This document shows positions 1 to 9,777 of a stretch of 64,000 bases of DNA, in pieces (position 1 is the stretch's first letter; each line of letters begins with the position of its first letter). The stretch comes from Mycolicibacterium sarraceniae (GTDB taxonomy: Bacteria; Actinomycetota; Actinomycetes; Mycobacteriales; Mycobacteriaceae). The stretch spans positions 4,712,001 through 4,776,000 of the forward strand of contig NZ_AP022595.1 in NCBI RefSeq assembly GCF_010731875.1, written 5' to 3'. A program made the position numbers and the translations under genes. The notes beneath the pieces are model-generated. The model was not told where the DNA came from. It saw only the letters and a list, made by a program, of their open reading frames with translations, and searched no databases.

Positions 1-3000
1 GTCCACGGCTCCGGCGTCGGCGAGTGCGCCCTCATGCAGCCCACCCAGCGCACCACCGCGAACGCTGCTGCCCTCGCGGGTGCCCAGCGCCAGTTCGGCG
101 GTGACGTGCTTGGCCCAGCCGTCGCCGAGTTCCCATGTCTTCTTGACGCGTTCGGCGATCGCAGCCGGACGCTTGCCGGACGGGCCGAGCACCGTGCGCA
201 ACTGATCGTTGATCGCGTCCGAGAGCACCGGACCGAACGGCTTGTAGGTGCGCGCCAGCTTGCAGACCTGACTCTTCAGCGAGCCCAGGTCCGCCTCGGC
301 GGCACCGTCGATGGCACCCAGGTTCAGCTCTGAACCGAGATCGACCAGCAGCTGATTACGCCGCGAGGACGCACCGTCGGTGATCGATTCGATCGAATCC
401 AGCAGCTCGATCTGATCGATGCGCATCTTGGCGCTCAACGCGATCAACGCCAACGTGGCATCGCCCGCATCGAATCCGATGTCATCGGGGCGCGGCCCGC
501 CCGACGGCGCAGCGGCTGGGGCAGCCCCAGCCGGGGCGGCTTCGGCCGAGACCTCGGCGGCTGGGGCCTCCTCGATATCGGAGTCGTCGGTGGCCGGATC
601 CTCATCAGTGGCGAACAGCACAGCGGCGTCGCGCTCAGAGTTGAGCACTTCCACTGTGCTGTGGGCATATTCGGGTAGCTTCAGGGTGTTGCCGGCCAGA
701 CCGGCCACTGTCGGCGCGGACTTCACGCCGATCTCAACGAAGCGCTCGACACCCAGACCGCCCGCGGCCTCCTCGATGAATAGCAGGTCCTGCGTCTCGA
801 TCCAGCGAACGGGGCTGGCGAACTGCCAGGCCAGCAACTCGACGACGACTTTGCGGCACAGCTGGCCCGGCTTCTCGTTACGCCACGTGTCGTAGTCGGC
901 CAGGATCTCGTCGAGCGGCTCGGCGGGCACCAGATCGCGAATCTCCTGGATGAAGTCGCGGTCCAGAGTGAACGGCCGCGGCACCAGGTTCGGGATGTAG
1001 CGCCCGACGATCAGTGCCGGGTCGGGATCTTCGGGCATGACACGTTCCAGCGCCCGACGGAAGTCATCGACGCCGACCCGCAGCACGTCGGAGTGGAACG
1101 GCACGTCGATACCGGGGACGAGGATGAAGGACCGCTTCCCACCGCTGATTTCGCGGCGCCGCTCAACCTCGTCCTCCAGCGCCTCGAGGCCGCGTACCGT
1201 GCCGGCGATCGCGTACTGCGAGCCGCGCAGGTTGAAGTTGACGATCTGCAGGAATTCGCCTGTGCGTTCGGCGATTTCAGCGACGAAATCCTTGACATCG
1301 TTGTCCGCCAGGTCGATTTGCGACGGCCGGATGGCGGCCAGGCGGTAATTGGACCGGCCCATCTCGTCGCGCGGGACGATGTCGTGCATCTTGCTGCCGC
1401 GGTGGAACACCACCTCAAGCAGCGCCTCCAGCTTGTAGACGTTCGAGACGCACGCCAGCGCGGTGTACTCACCCACCGAGTGGCCGCAAGCGATCGCGCC
1501 CTCGACGAACGCGCCCTGCTCCCGCATCTCGGCAACCTGGGCGGCCGCGACGGTGGCCATGGCGACCTGGGTGAACTGCGTCAGGTAGAGCACACCGTCG
1601 GGATGTTGGTAATGCACACCAGAGGCGATCAGGCTGGTCGGGTTGTCCCGCACCACATGCAGCACCGAGAAGCCCAGGGTGTCGCGGGTGAACTTGTCGG
1701 CGGTGTCCCATACTTTGCGGGCTGCCTTCGAGCGCGCGCGCACCTCCATGCCCATGCCCTTGTGCTGAATGCCCTGACCCGGGAAGGCGTACACCGTCTT
1801 CGGCGCCGACAGGCGGGCGGTGGCGCTCATCACGAGGTCGGTGCCGACCTTGGCGGTGACCTCCAAAACCTCGGCACCCAAATCAATTCCGACCCGATCG
1901 ACGCGGAAGTCGATCTCGTCGCCCGGCTTGACCATGCCCAGGAAACGGGCAGTCCAGCCGATCAGCTTGGCCGGCGGTACCGGCTTGCCGTCGGTGGCGG
2001 TCACCACGTGCTGGGCGGCAGCCGAGAGCCACATGCCGTGCACGATCGGCGAATCCAGGCCGGCCAGTAGCGCGGCGGCCTGGTCGGTGTGGATCGGGTT
2101 GTGGTCACCGGAGACCACGGCGAACGGGCGCATGTCGACCGGCGCGCCGACGGTGACGTCACGACGGCGACGGCGCGGGGTGTCGGTGGCGTTCAACGAC
2201 ACCGCTCCCCCGGCCCGTACCGGATCGGTGAGCTCCTCTGCGCCGGTGCGGCCACGAATCGCGAAGCGCTCTTCGAGGACCGCCAGGATCATGCCCCTGG
2301 CATCGGTGACGTTGACCGTCACCGGCACGACCCGGCCGACCTCGGTATCGGTGGCCACCGAAGCCGTTGCGGTGACGGTCAATTGGGTCGGTTCCTTGGG
2401 CAGCGGCTTGAGCAGCTGGGCCGCGTGGTCCAGGTGCACCAGGCTCAGCAGGCCCTCGACGACCGGGAAGCCGGAGTCGGTGGCTGCGGCACCGATCGCG
2501 GCGAACACGGCCGGCCAGCAGCGGCCGACCAGAGCGTCGGGAACGGTCGTCAGCGTCGGCGCCAGCGGTGTGCCGAACGTCGCCGTCACACCGGTGTGGT
2601 CGGCCACCCGTTCGGGATCCCACTCGAAGGTGACCGTGGTGGAGCCGTTGACCACCGGCGGCAGCGCATCGGGGCCGTCGACCCCGGCCGCGATCGCCAG
2701 CACGGCGCGCATCGCAGCAGCGGCGTCCTCGGTGCGGACCACCGGGATGCCGCCGTCGCTCACGGCGGCGGGCAGCGTGTAGGCGATGTCAATCCAGGTA
2801 CCCGACAGCGGGACACTGAGGACGACCCGGTCAGCGGCGACCACCTCGAGCCGGGCTCCGGTGGAATGGTTGGTGGCGGAACGGTTGTCGTGCACCAGCC
2901 AGTCGGCCGGCACCGCGATCCGGTGCACCGGGTTGGTAGCGGTGCGCCCCGCCCACAGCACGTCGGGCGAGTCCAGCACGATGGCCAGCGGACCGGCCAC

Positions 3001-5811
3001 ATCGGTGCGCACGCGCAGTCGCGCGGCGGCAAGCTCGGGCTGGGCGCCTGCGGCCAGCACCTCGTCGACAGCGGCCTGCTCGAAGCGATCGAGCAGATCG
3101 CCCACCGGCTCGTCGACCCGGTCGATGCCGACGACGGCCTGGGTGCCCGGGATAATGCACACCTGGTCGGCGGTGTAGCGGGCGTCATGGGCCTGCCATA
3201 GCGAGTCGCTGCGCCACCAGCGCCGCACATCCTTGTCGATGACCGGGACGAAGTTGACGGGCTTGCCCAGCGTCTTGCACAGCTGCACGAAGAACGGCAC
3301 GTCGGCCGGATGCAGCAGCACCGACGCGGCGTCGGGGTAACGGGACAGCAGAGCCCCGATGGCGGCGTCCGGATTCTCCAGCAGCCATTCACCGTCGGCG
3401 GAGGACGCGTCGAATAGGGTCTCGATCGGGCCGGTGTCGGCGACGTTGAGCCGGGCCTCGGCGCGCTGCAGCATCTCGGCGAAGCGGTCGCGCCAGGTGA
3501 TGTCGAGCCACGGCGAGTCGGCGATCTTGGTATCGGCGGTCGAGTCACCGTCGCCGATGGCGAGCTCGATGTAGCGCTGCAGCCACTGCAGGTAGCTCAT
3601 GTCGGCGACGTCGCCGAAGTACGGCTTGGCGGTGATCGCCATCGCCGCGATGATCTCGCCGCGCCGCGCCGCGACGGCCTCAGCGTCACCGGCGACGTCG
3701 TCGAGCAAGCGGCCGCAGCGGGAGGCGGCGTTGTCGATCTCGTGGATGTCGGCGCCGAGCTGGCTACGCCCAGATGCCATGCCGTTCACGGCTTTTCCGG
3801 CCCCGACCCAGGCGTCGGTGCCCGTGGTGTCGACCAGCAGCTGCTTGACCGCCGGTGAGGTGGTGGCCTCCAGGCACGCCATCGCGGCGGTACCGACCAG
3901 GATGCCGTCGACCGGCATGAGCGGGTAACCGTAACCGGCCGACCACCGGCCGGACAGGTACTCCGCGGAACGCTCCGGGGTGCCGATGCCACCGCCGACG
4001 CAGACGGTGATGTTGGCACGGCCGCGCAGTTCCGAGTAGGTGGTCAGCAGCAGATCGTCGAGGTCCTCCCAGGAGTGGTGGCCACCGGCGCGGCCGCCCT
4101 CGATGTGGACGATGACAGGCTTGGTGGGCACCTCGGCCGCGATCCGGATGACCGAGCGGATCTGCTCGACGGTGCCCGGCTTGAACACGACGTGGGCGAT
4201 GCCGACGGTGTTCAGCTCCTCGATCAGCTCGACAGCCTCTTCCAGATCGGGGATGCCGGCGCTGACCACGACACCGTCGATCGGCGCCCCGGACTGGCGC
4301 GCCTTCTGCACCAACCGCTTACCGCCCAGCTGCAGCTTCCACAGATAGGGGTCGAGGAACAGTGAGTTGAATTGGATCGTGCGACCCGGCTCGAGCAGCG
4401 TGGCCAATTCTTCTATGCGCTTGTCGAAGATGGGTTCGGTGACCTGGCCGCCACCGGCCAGCTCGGCCCAGTGCCCGGCATTGGCCGCGGCAGCGACAAT
4501 CTTGGCGTCGACGGTCGTGGGGGTCATGCCCGCGAGCAGGATCGGCGAGCGCCCGGTGAGCCGGGTGAACTTCGTCGAGAGCTTCACCGAGCCGTCGGGC
4601 AGACGGATCACCGACGGCGCGTAGCTCGACCACGGCTTGGCCACCTCGGGCACCGCACCGACGGTGAACAGGTTGCGCTGTCCGCCGCGGGTGGCGGCCG
4701 GCACGATACCGATGCCCAGGCCGCGGATCACCGGCGCGGTGAGCCGGGTCAGGATGTCGCCGGGGCCCAGGTCGAGGATCCACCGGGCGCCGGCTTCGCT
4801 GAGTGCGGTGACCTCTTCGACCCAGTCCACCTGCCTAACGAGGATCGCGTCGGCCAGGTTGCGGGCGAGGTCGACGTCAAGACCGACCGCGGCGGCCCAA
4901 CGGGAGACGATGTCGATACCGTCGGCCAGCCGTGGGGTGTGGAAGCCGACCTCGACTTGGACCGGATCGAACATCGGCTTGAACACGGCACCGCCGCGGA
5001 CCTTGTTCTTGCGGTCTGCGGCCTCAGCGTCGGCGATCTGCTCGCAGTACAGCTCGAATCGGGACAGCTGTTCGGGGGTGCCGGTGATGACGACCGAGCG
5101 CCGTCCATTGCGGATCGACAGCACCGGCGGGAGCACCGTCCGGACGTCCTGAGCAAACTCCTCAAGTAGTTCGAAGATGCGCTCGGGGTCGGCATTGGTC
5201 ACCGAGACCATCGGCGGGCGGTCACCGAGGACAGAGATACCGCGGCGACGGGCCACCAGAGTGCCCGCGGCACCGATCAGCTGGGCCAGCGCCAGCAGCT
5301 GGACGTCCTTGGCGCCGACGGCGCGCAACGCCTCGACGGCCAGCACGCCCTGCGAGTGGCCTGCGAGCGCCACCGGCGGGGCCGCAGCCAGATCCATGCC
5401 CTGACGGGCCAGCGCGCGAATAGCGGCGATCTGGGTCAGTAGCACGCCCGGAACCGACACCGCCGCCGACGTCAGCTGCTTGGCCGTGGGGACCGGTTCC
5501 TCGGCGGCCAGCGCGCGCACCCAGCGCAGCGGCTCGAAGCCGATCGGACGGACCACCAGCAGTTCGTTGGCGACGGGCTCGAGCAGCAGCTCAGCCTCAC
5601 CGGCCAGGGTTGCCAGCTCGGACTCGATACCGGCAGAGGTGACCAGCTCCTCGAGGGTCTCCAGCCAGGCACTGCCCTGCCCGCCGAAAGCCACGGCGTA
5701 GGGCTCGCCGGCATTGAGCCGGTCGACGAGAGCGTGGGCACTGGTCTGCTTGGCGTTGCCGCGCCGTGATCCGTCGCCCGTGGACAGCCTGTCGTGCTCG
5801 TGGATCGTCAC
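1..5811 (-). CDS. fas: Type I fatty acid synthase, N-terminal 1937 residues (3' end off window)
   Basis: Encodes FAS-I, the giant multidomain enzyme that makes the C16-C26 acyl-CoAs feeding mycolic acid synthesis. The reading frame is open from GTG at 5811 to the window edge. The visible order is as in mycobacterial FAS-I: an acyltransferase with GHSQG near residue 153; an FMN enoyl reductase with LLAGMTPTTVD near 420; a hot-dog dehydratase with SGDHNPIHTD near 1237; a malonyl/palmitoyl transferase with GHSVGEY near 1443; then an Ala/Pro-rich linker and the ACP, whose phosphopantetheine serine is in TDGASSRRNQ near 1812. Ketoreductase and ketosynthase domains lie beyond position 1. The GTG start gives MTIHEHDR, the same N-terminus as I recall for M. 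tuberculosis Fas. No frameshift was noticed. acpS normally lies downstream, outside the window. Confidence 0.97.
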   Translation of the reverse strand, partial: MTIHEHDRLSTGDGSRRGNAKQTSAHALVDRLNAGEPYAVAFGGQGSAWLETLEELVTSAGIESELATLAGEAELLLEPVANELLVVRPIGFEPLRWVRALAAEEPVPTAKQLTSAAVSVPGVLLTQIAAIRALARQGMDLAAAPPVALAGHSQGVLAVEALRAVGAKDVQLLALAQLIGAAGTLVARRRGISVLGDRPPMVSVTNADPERIFELLEEFAQDVRTVLPPVLSIRNGRRSVVITGTPEQLSRFELYCEQIADAEAADRKNKVRGGAVFKPMFDPVQVEVGFHTPRLADGIDIVSRWAAAVGLDVDLARNLADAILVRQVDWVEEVTALSEAGARWILDLGPGDILTRLTAPVIRGLGIGIVPAATRGGQRNLFTVGAVPEVAKPWSSYAPSVIRLPDGSVKLSTKFTRLTGRSPILLAGMTPTTVDAKIVAAAANAGHWAELAGGGQVTEPIFDKRIEELATLLEPGRTIQFNSLFLDPYLWKLQLGGKRLVQKARQSGAPIDGVVVSAGIPDLEEAVELIEELNTVGIAHVVFKPGTVEQIRSVIRIAAEVPTKPVIVHIEGGRAGGHHSWEDLDDLLLTTYSELRGRANITVCVGGGIGTPERSAEYLSGRWSAGYGYPLMPVDGILVGTAAMACLEATTSPAVKQLLVDTTGTDAWVGAGKAVNGMASGRSQLGADIHEIDNAASRCGRLLDDVAGDAEAVAARRGEIIAAMAITAKPYFGDVADMSYLQWLQRYIELAIGDGDSTADTKIADSPWLDITWRDRFAEMLQRAEARLNVADTGPIETLFDASSADGEWLLENPDAAIGALLSRYPDAASVLLHPADVPFFVQLCKTLGKPVNFVPVIDKDVRRWWRSDSLWQAHDARYTADQVCIIPGTQAVVGIDRVDEPVGDLLDRFEQAAVDEVLAAGAQPELAAARLRVRTDVAGPLAIVLDSPDVLWAGRTATNPVHRIAVPADWLVHDNRSATNHSTGARLEVVAADRVVLSVPLSGTWIDIAYTLPAAVSDGGIPVVRTEDAAAAMRAVLAIAAGVDGPDALPPVVNGSTTVTFEWDPERVADHTGVTATFGTPLAPTLTTVPDALVGRCWPAVFAAIGAAATDSGFPVVEGLLSLVHLDHAAQLLKPLPKEPTQLTVTATASVATDTEVGRVVPVTVNVTDARGMILAVLEERFAIRGRTGAEELTDPVRAGGAVSLNATDTPRRRRRDVTVGAPVDMRPFAVVSGDHNPIHTDQAAALLAGLDSPIVHGMWLSAAAQHVVTATDGKPVPPAKLIGWTARFLGMVKPGDEIDFRVDRVGIDLGAEVLEVTAKVGTDLVMSATARLSAPKTVYAFPGQGIQHKGMGMEVRARSKAARKVWDTADKFTRDTLGFSVLHVVRDNPTSLIASGVHYQHPDGVLYLTQFTQVAMATVAAAQVAEMREQGAFVEGAIACGHSVGEYTALACVSNVYKLEALLEVVFHRGSKMHDIVPRDEMGRSNYRLAAIRPSQIDLADNDVKDFVAEIAERTGEFLQIVNFNLRGSQYAIAGTVRGLEALEDEVERRREISGGKRSFILVPGIDVPFHSDVLRVGVDDFRRALERVMPEDPDPALIVGRYIPNLVPRPFTLDRDFIQEIRDLVPAEPLDEILADYDTWRNEKPGQLCRKVVVELLAWQFASPVRWIETQDLLFIEEAAGGLGVERFVEIGVKSAPTVAGLAGNTLKLPEYAHSTVEVLNSERDAAVLFATDEDPATDDSDIEEAPAAEVSAEAAPAGAAPAAAPSGGPRPDDIGFDAGDATLALIALSAKMRIDQIELLDSIESITDGASSRRNQLLVDLGSELNLGAIDGAAEADLGSLKSQVCKLARTYKPFGPVLSDAINDQLRTVLGPSGKRPAAIAERVKKTWELGDGWAKHVTAELALGTREGSSVRGGALGGLHEGALADAGAVD

Positions 5812-6314
5812 CTGGTGTATCTCCCTGTCGTGCTCATCGTCGCGTCGTCGCTTCGTACGTGTTGGCGTCTGCAACCTGCGCTGCCCTGCGGAGGTGTCGT
5901 CGGCGATTCCCCGTCGAATCACGGCGTCCGCCCGATCCCGTCGGCTAGGGGCCTGCGAACATCCCGGCCGTACTAAGAGTGACATAAGAACCAGCACCAT
6001 TTCCCGTCCGATATTGGTTACTGGCGAGTTCTACGCACGGGTAACGGGACAACCGGTAACACAGCGCCGAACGGGCGCTAGACCATCCGGGACAAACGTC
6101 CTGCATGCAGGTGGTTACGGTCGAGTAGGTGCAATAGCGCAGATCAAAGCCCGACTGTTATCGAATCGTTACCTACCGATTTCGTGCCAAGCTGCGCCGG
6201 CAAGGACCTCCAGCCAAGCACTTGCTCGGTTTTTCAGTCCACAATTGTTCACCAAAATGGCGTCAAAGAGTTTGCTGGCAAATCCTTACTGGCGGGTAAG
6301 TAATACCCGTTGAG
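5812..6314. promoter_or_regulatory. fas upstream region
   Basis: About 500 bases without a convincing gene lie between the fas start and the 3' end of the DUF1906 gene. The fas promoter and the operator of its regulator FasR must lie here, since fas reads leftward from 5811. The stretch is less GC-rich than its surroundings near 5990-6300. A short inverted repeat, CGGGTA-N5-TACCCG, lies at 6293-6309, just past the end of the DUF1906 gene; it could be a weak terminator or a protein site. I could not assign a FasR site from memory. Confidence 0.4.
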
Positions 6315-7031
6315 TCAGTCCCACTGCCCGAATTGGGGCTTCATGATGTTGTTCAGGTCCACCCCGACGCCGGCGACCTCGCGCGCGTCGATCTCCACCT
6401 GGTGCAGGTGCGCGGCGGGATGGGTGTAGCCCTTCGGCGAGCCCCAGTTGTGCTGCCAGAACCAGGATCCGATGCCGTCCTGCAGCGCCCAGTCGATGAC
6501 CTTGGAGTTTCCGTACACGCCCACCCGCGGGTGTCCAATCACCGATTCCCAAGCGCGCAGATACGGCACGATCTGCGCTTTGTACTGATCCAAGCTGGGA
6601 TTGTCATCGATCGACACATAGATCGGAGCCCCGACCGGACCACCGGCGGCGGTGTGCAGCGCCCAGCCCCGCTTGGCGTGCATCACGCCGGCCTCTTGCC
6701 CGCCGAGCCAGTCGGCGCTGTCCGCCTTGCCGAACTGGTAGTTGGACACGATCTTGAGACCGGCCTGATAGAGATCGCGAGCCTCGGTCAGCTGAATCGG
6801 CTTTCCCAGCATCCACTCTCCGCCGGGGCGACGGTCAGAGACGTACCGGATAGCGCCAAGTGCGCCGGATGCCCGAAGGTCGCTGGCGCTGATCACACCG
6901 GCGGCATAGTCGAGGAGCACGCCGAGCGGTTCGGCGGTCGCGGTCGGCGGGGCCAGCGCCGACGCCCACGTCCCCAGACCCAACGCGGCCGGAGTCACGG
7001 CGGCCAACTTCAGCACGTCGCGGCGCGTCAT
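6315..7031 (-). CDS. Tat-exported DUF1906 glycoside-hydrolase-like protein (Rv2525c type)
   Basis: A 238-residue protein beginning MTRRDVLKLAAV, a twin-arginine signal followed by an alanine-rich hydrophobic stretch and an Ala-rich cleavage region near residue 32. The mature part is a DUF1906 (glycoside hydrolase-like TIM barrel) domain with LLDYAAG at its start, IRYVSD, IYVSIDDNP and VGVYGNSKVIDW, which is the domain seen in M. tuberculosis Rv2525c. That gene also lies next to fas, so position supports orthology. It is expected in the cell envelope and its substrate is unknown; a role in envelope glycan turnover is only inferred. ATG 7031 is preferred over GTG 7037 because it places the RR pair directly at the N-terminus. 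Confidence 0.88.
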   Translation of the reverse strand: MTRRDVLKLAAVTPAALGLGTWASALAPPTATAEPLGVLLDYAAGVISASDLRASGALGAIRYVSDRRPGGEWMLGKPIQLTEARDLYQAGLKIVSNYQFGKADSADWLGGQEAGVMHAKRGWALHTAAGGPVGAPIYVSIDDNPSLDQYKAQIVPYLRAWESVIGHPRVGVYGNSKVIDWALQDGIGSWFWQHNWGSPKGYTHPAAHLHQVEIDAREVAGVGVDLNNIMKPQFGQWD

Positions 7032-7037
7032 ACACAC

Positions 7038-7385
7038 GCGCCTCAGAATACGACAGTTACCTCATTGATCTCATCAACGCCACTGGTCACATTCGCACCA
7101 CGGTGCGTCTTGCCGAGTAATGGACGCGAGTCACCACCGTCGAGGGCGGGGACCTGGCGGTGGCCGATGGTGAACTGTTCGCGGAGGTGTCGCCGATCTT
7201 GACGTTGACCTTGCAGCCGGTCTTGGCGTACCGGTGGCTGCCGTACAGGGTGATCCCGGTGTGGCTGGCGCAGCGCTTCGGCGGGGATCCGGCGTCCACG
7301 CGGGTACAGCGCGGGTGTAGCCAGGGAATCAATTTGCGTGCCTGAGCGAAGATGGTGAGGCGGATCGGGGAAAGGGTGAACGGCA
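7038..7385. other. Intergenic stretch without a recognised gene
   Basis: 348 bases separate the divergent DUF1906 and MFS genes. Short open frames exist on both strands (for example 7087-7332 on the minus strand, 81 codons), but I recognise nothing in them and their composition is not clearly coding. The region should hold the two divergent promoters. Confidence 0.3.
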
Positions 7386-8678
7386 GTGCGGGCCTGGATG
7401 GTGTGGTCGACGGGAGCGTTGGCCTACATCGTCGCCGTTCTGGACCGGACCACCCTCGGCGTCTCCGGACTGGACGCCGCTAAGCGGTTCTCGGCCAGCC
7501 CTGGCGTGCTGTCGACGTTCGTGGTGCTGCAGGTGATCGTCTACGCGGCCGCGCAGATCCCAGCCGGCCTGCTGTTGGATCGTTTCGGGTCCAAGAAGAT
7601 GATCCTGTCGGGGGCGGCCCTGATGATGGCCGGCCAGCTGGCGCTGGCGTTCACCGTCTCGCTGCCGATGGCGATCGGCGCCCGCGCGGTGGTGGGGCTT
7701 GGTGATGCGTTCACGTTCATCTCGGTGCTGAGGCTGGTCCCCCATTGGTTCACGCCGCGCCAGATCCCGTTGGTGACTCAATTGACCGGCATATCAGGGC
7801 AACTCGGCCAGGTACTCTCTGCGGTGCCGTTCCTCTCACTGTTGATCGGCTCGGGGTGGACAAGGGCCTACACGACCGTCGCGGCATTCGGCGTCCTGTC
7901 GATGGTGCTGACCCTGTTGCTGGTGAAGAACACCCCGCCCGGCGTCACCGTTCACGACCCAGCGATCAGCCTGCGCGAGACGCTGGCCAGCGTGAAGACG
8001 ATCTGGATGCGTCCAGGCACCCGGTTGGGATTCTTCACCCACATGGGCACCCAGTTTTCAGTCACGGTGTTCGCGTTGATGTGGGGTGTCCCCTATCTGA
8101 CGGTGGCACAAAATCTTTCGCGTGCCCAGGCGGGCACACTGCTGACGATCTCGGTGGTCGCCGCGATCGCCTTCGGGATCTTGATCGGTATGGTCACCGG
8201 CCGGCACCCGCACCGGCGTTCCTGGATCGTGCTGGGCGTCGTGATCAGCAATGCCCTGGTGTGGACGGTTGTGCTCGCGCTGCCGCACGCGGCGCCGCAC
8301 TGGCTGTTGGTCGTTTTAATCGTCGTCATCTCGTTCGGCGGGCCGGGATCGATGGTCGGCTTCGACTTCGCCCGCACCTTCAACCCTCGGTCCACGCTGG
8401 GCACCGCGCAGGGCGCGGTGAACATGGGCGGCTTCCTGGCGTCACTGCTGGTCATGCAGGCCATGGGCATGATCATCGGCGCGGCCGGCGGCTATTCGTT
8501 CGACTCGTTCCGGCTGGCGTGGTGCGTGCAGTACGTGGTGTGGGCGCTGGCTATCGCCGGCATCCTGATCACCCGTAGGAAAGCGCTCCGCACCATCGGG
8601 GACATCGAGGAAAGCCGCTACCTGCTGGAGTGGTTCAGCGATGCCCAGGTGGCACCGACATCCCGAAAGGGTCGCTAA
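7386..8678 (+). CDS. MFS transporter
   Basis: A 430-residue integral membrane protein with the hydrophobicity pattern of a 12-helix major facilitator. The signature between helices 2 and 3 is visible as LLLDRFGSKKM, followed by ARAVVGLGDAFTF in the helix 4-5 region. A long cytoplasmic linker (residues about 185-215, VKNTPPGVTV...) separates the two halves. The substrate cannot be told; the closest impression is the anion or nitrate/glycerol-phosphate-like branch. It starts at GTG 7386, preceded by a purine-rich stretch. It is followed by a perfect hairpin at its stop codon and then by devR on the same strand, so the two genes probably have separate promoters. Confidence 0.82.
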   Translation: MRAWMVWSTGALAYIVAVLDRTTLGVSGLDAAKRFSASPGVLSTFVVLQVIVYAAAQIPAGLLLDRFGSKKMILSGAALMMAGQLALAFTVSLPMAIGARAVVGLGDAFTFISVLRLVPHWFTPRQIPLVTQLTGISGQLGQVLSAVPFLSLLIGSGWTRAYTTVAAFGVLSMVLTLLLVKNTPPGVTVHDPAISLRETLASVKTIWMRPGTRLGFFTHMGTQFSVTVFALMWGVPYLTVAQNLSRAQAGTLLTISVVAAIAFGILIGMVTGRHPHRRSWIVLGVVISNALVWTVVLALPHAAPHWLLVVLIVVISFGGPGSMVGFDFARTFNPRSTLGTAQGAVNMGGFLASLLVMQAMGMIIGAAGGYSFDSFRLAWCVQYVVWALAIAGILITRRKALRTIGDIEESRYLLEWFSDAQVAPTSRKGR

Positions 8679-8696
8679 CGCCCAAGCTCTGGGCGT
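8678..8696 (+). terminator. Inverted repeat at the MFS stop codon
   Basis: ACGCCCA-N5-TGGGCGT forms a perfect 7-bp stem with a 5-base loop, beginning inside the TAA stop of the MFS gene. There is no T-run after it, which is usual for mycobacterial terminators, so it may end the MFS transcript before devR. Confidence 0.45.
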
Positions 8697-8848
8697 CGAT
8701 ATCCCAGTCAGCCCCGAGCTGCCGTGCAAAACCCGACTCCACGGCGGCCCGGGCTCTAACTTTTCCAGCCGCGGTTGGACTGGTTTTGGTAATCGATTGT
8801 CATCGCGTGTTATGACCTGTTGGCGCTGATGCCCGTTAGTGTTGGGCC

Positions 8849-9496
8849 ATGGTCAAGGTCTTTCTGGTCGACGACCACGAAGTCGTTCGCCGCGGACTGA
8901 TCGATTTGCTGTCTACCGATCCCGAGCTCGAGGTGATCGGCGAGGCTGGCTCCGTTGCCCATGCGCTGGCACAGATCCCGGCGCTGCAACCCGATGTCGC
9001 GGTGCTCGACGTCCGGTTGCCCGACGGCAATGGCATCGAGTTATGCCGCGAACTGCTCTCCAAAATGCCGGACCTGCGGTGCCTGATGCTGACGTCGTTC
9101 ACCTCCGATGAGGCGATGCTGGACGCCATCCTGGCCGGCGCAAGCGGTTACGTGGTCAAGGACATCAAGGGAATGGAATTAGCGCAGGCCATCAAAGACG
9201 TCGGCGCCGGTCGTTCGCTGTTGGACAATCGGGCGGCGGCGGCGCTGATGGCCAAGCTCCGCGGTGCCGCGGAGCGGTCCGATCCTCTGTCGGGTCTGAC
9301 CGAGCAAGAGCGGGTGCTGCTGGGCCTGCTTGGCGAGGGTCTGACAAACAAGCAAATCGCCGCGCGCATGTTTCTGGCCGAGAAGACGGTAAAAAACTAC
9401 GTGTCTCGATTACTGGCAAAGCTTGGTATGGAGCGAAGGACCCAAGCCGCAGTGTTCATCTCCAAGCTCGACCAGAATCATCGATCCGAAGACTGA
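8849..9496 (+). CDS. devR: Dormancy response regulator DevR/DosR
   Basis: A 215-residue NarL/LuxR-type response regulator. The receiver domain (1-120) has D8-D9, phosphoacceptor D54 in [10 protein letters not shown]82 in [10 protein letters not shown] and K104 in VVKDIKG. The LuxR helix-turn-helix (about 145-210) has [20 protein letters not shown]. The sequence follows M. tuberculosis DevR (DosR) almost throughout, including the linker [17 protein letters not shown]. DevR activates the hypoxia/NO dormancy regulon after phosphorylation by DevS or DosT. Here the downstream devS is only a scar, so phosphorylation must come from a kinase elsewhere, if at all. The convergent acg-usp operon next to it is a typical DevR target set. 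Confidence 0.95.
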   Translation: MVKVFLVDDHEVVRRGLIDLLSTDPELEVIGEAGSVAHALAQIPALQPDVAVLDVRLPDGNGIELCRELLSKMPDLRCLMLTSFTSDEAMLDAILAGASGYVVKDIKGMELAQAIKDVGAGRSLLDNRAAAALMAKLRGAAERSDPLSGLTEQERVLLGLLGEGLTNKQIAARMFLAEKTVKNYVSRLLAKLGMERRTQAAVFISKLDQNHRSED

Positions 9497-9571
9497 AGCG
9501 CCGCTGCCAATCTGACGGCAGCATGGTGTGTTGTGACCGGTAACCGAGTCAAGGGCAGGGCCCGCGATGGT

Positions 9572-9777
9572 GCGTATCCGCTGCGAACCACCGACACCGT
9601 CGCCGGTGTGGTGGTGATCGAGGAGATCCGCACCGCGATCTTCGATCTACACGCCGGGTCGGCGGGAACAACCCGGCTGCGCCAGCGCCTCAACGATGCG
9701 GTCGGTGCGTTCACCGGTTCGGAGGTTCGCATCACGGTCCAGTACGTTGGGCCGCTATCGGTGATCGCTGCCCTGAG
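9572..9777 (+). pseudogene. Scar of the DevS/DosS sensor kinase gene
   Basis: Two pieces of DevS are readable in one frame directly after devR. PLRTTDTVAGVVV (about 9578-9616) corresponds to the last strand of the second GAF domain. It is joined straight onto EEIRTAIFDLHAG...RLRQRL...VQYVGPLSV (about 9620-9772), which in DevS lies after the phosphoacceptor histidine helix. The H-box, the first GAF domain, the start of the gene and the whole ATPase domain are missing. Homology stops where the stop codon of the convergent usp gene begins (9778), so the 3' loss probably came with the joining of the acg-usp operon. An open frame of 112 codons runs over it (9533-9871) but cannot encode a kinase. 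Confidence 0.85.

Noticed and set aside
14..5500. Long plus-strand frames opposite fas
   Set aside because: They are opposite a continuous, domain-complete fas frame and are Arg/Gly/His-rich without homology.
7087..7332. 81-codon minus-strand frame in the DUF1906-MFS gap
   Set aside because: No recognisable family, no ribosome site and no typical codon pattern; treated as chance.
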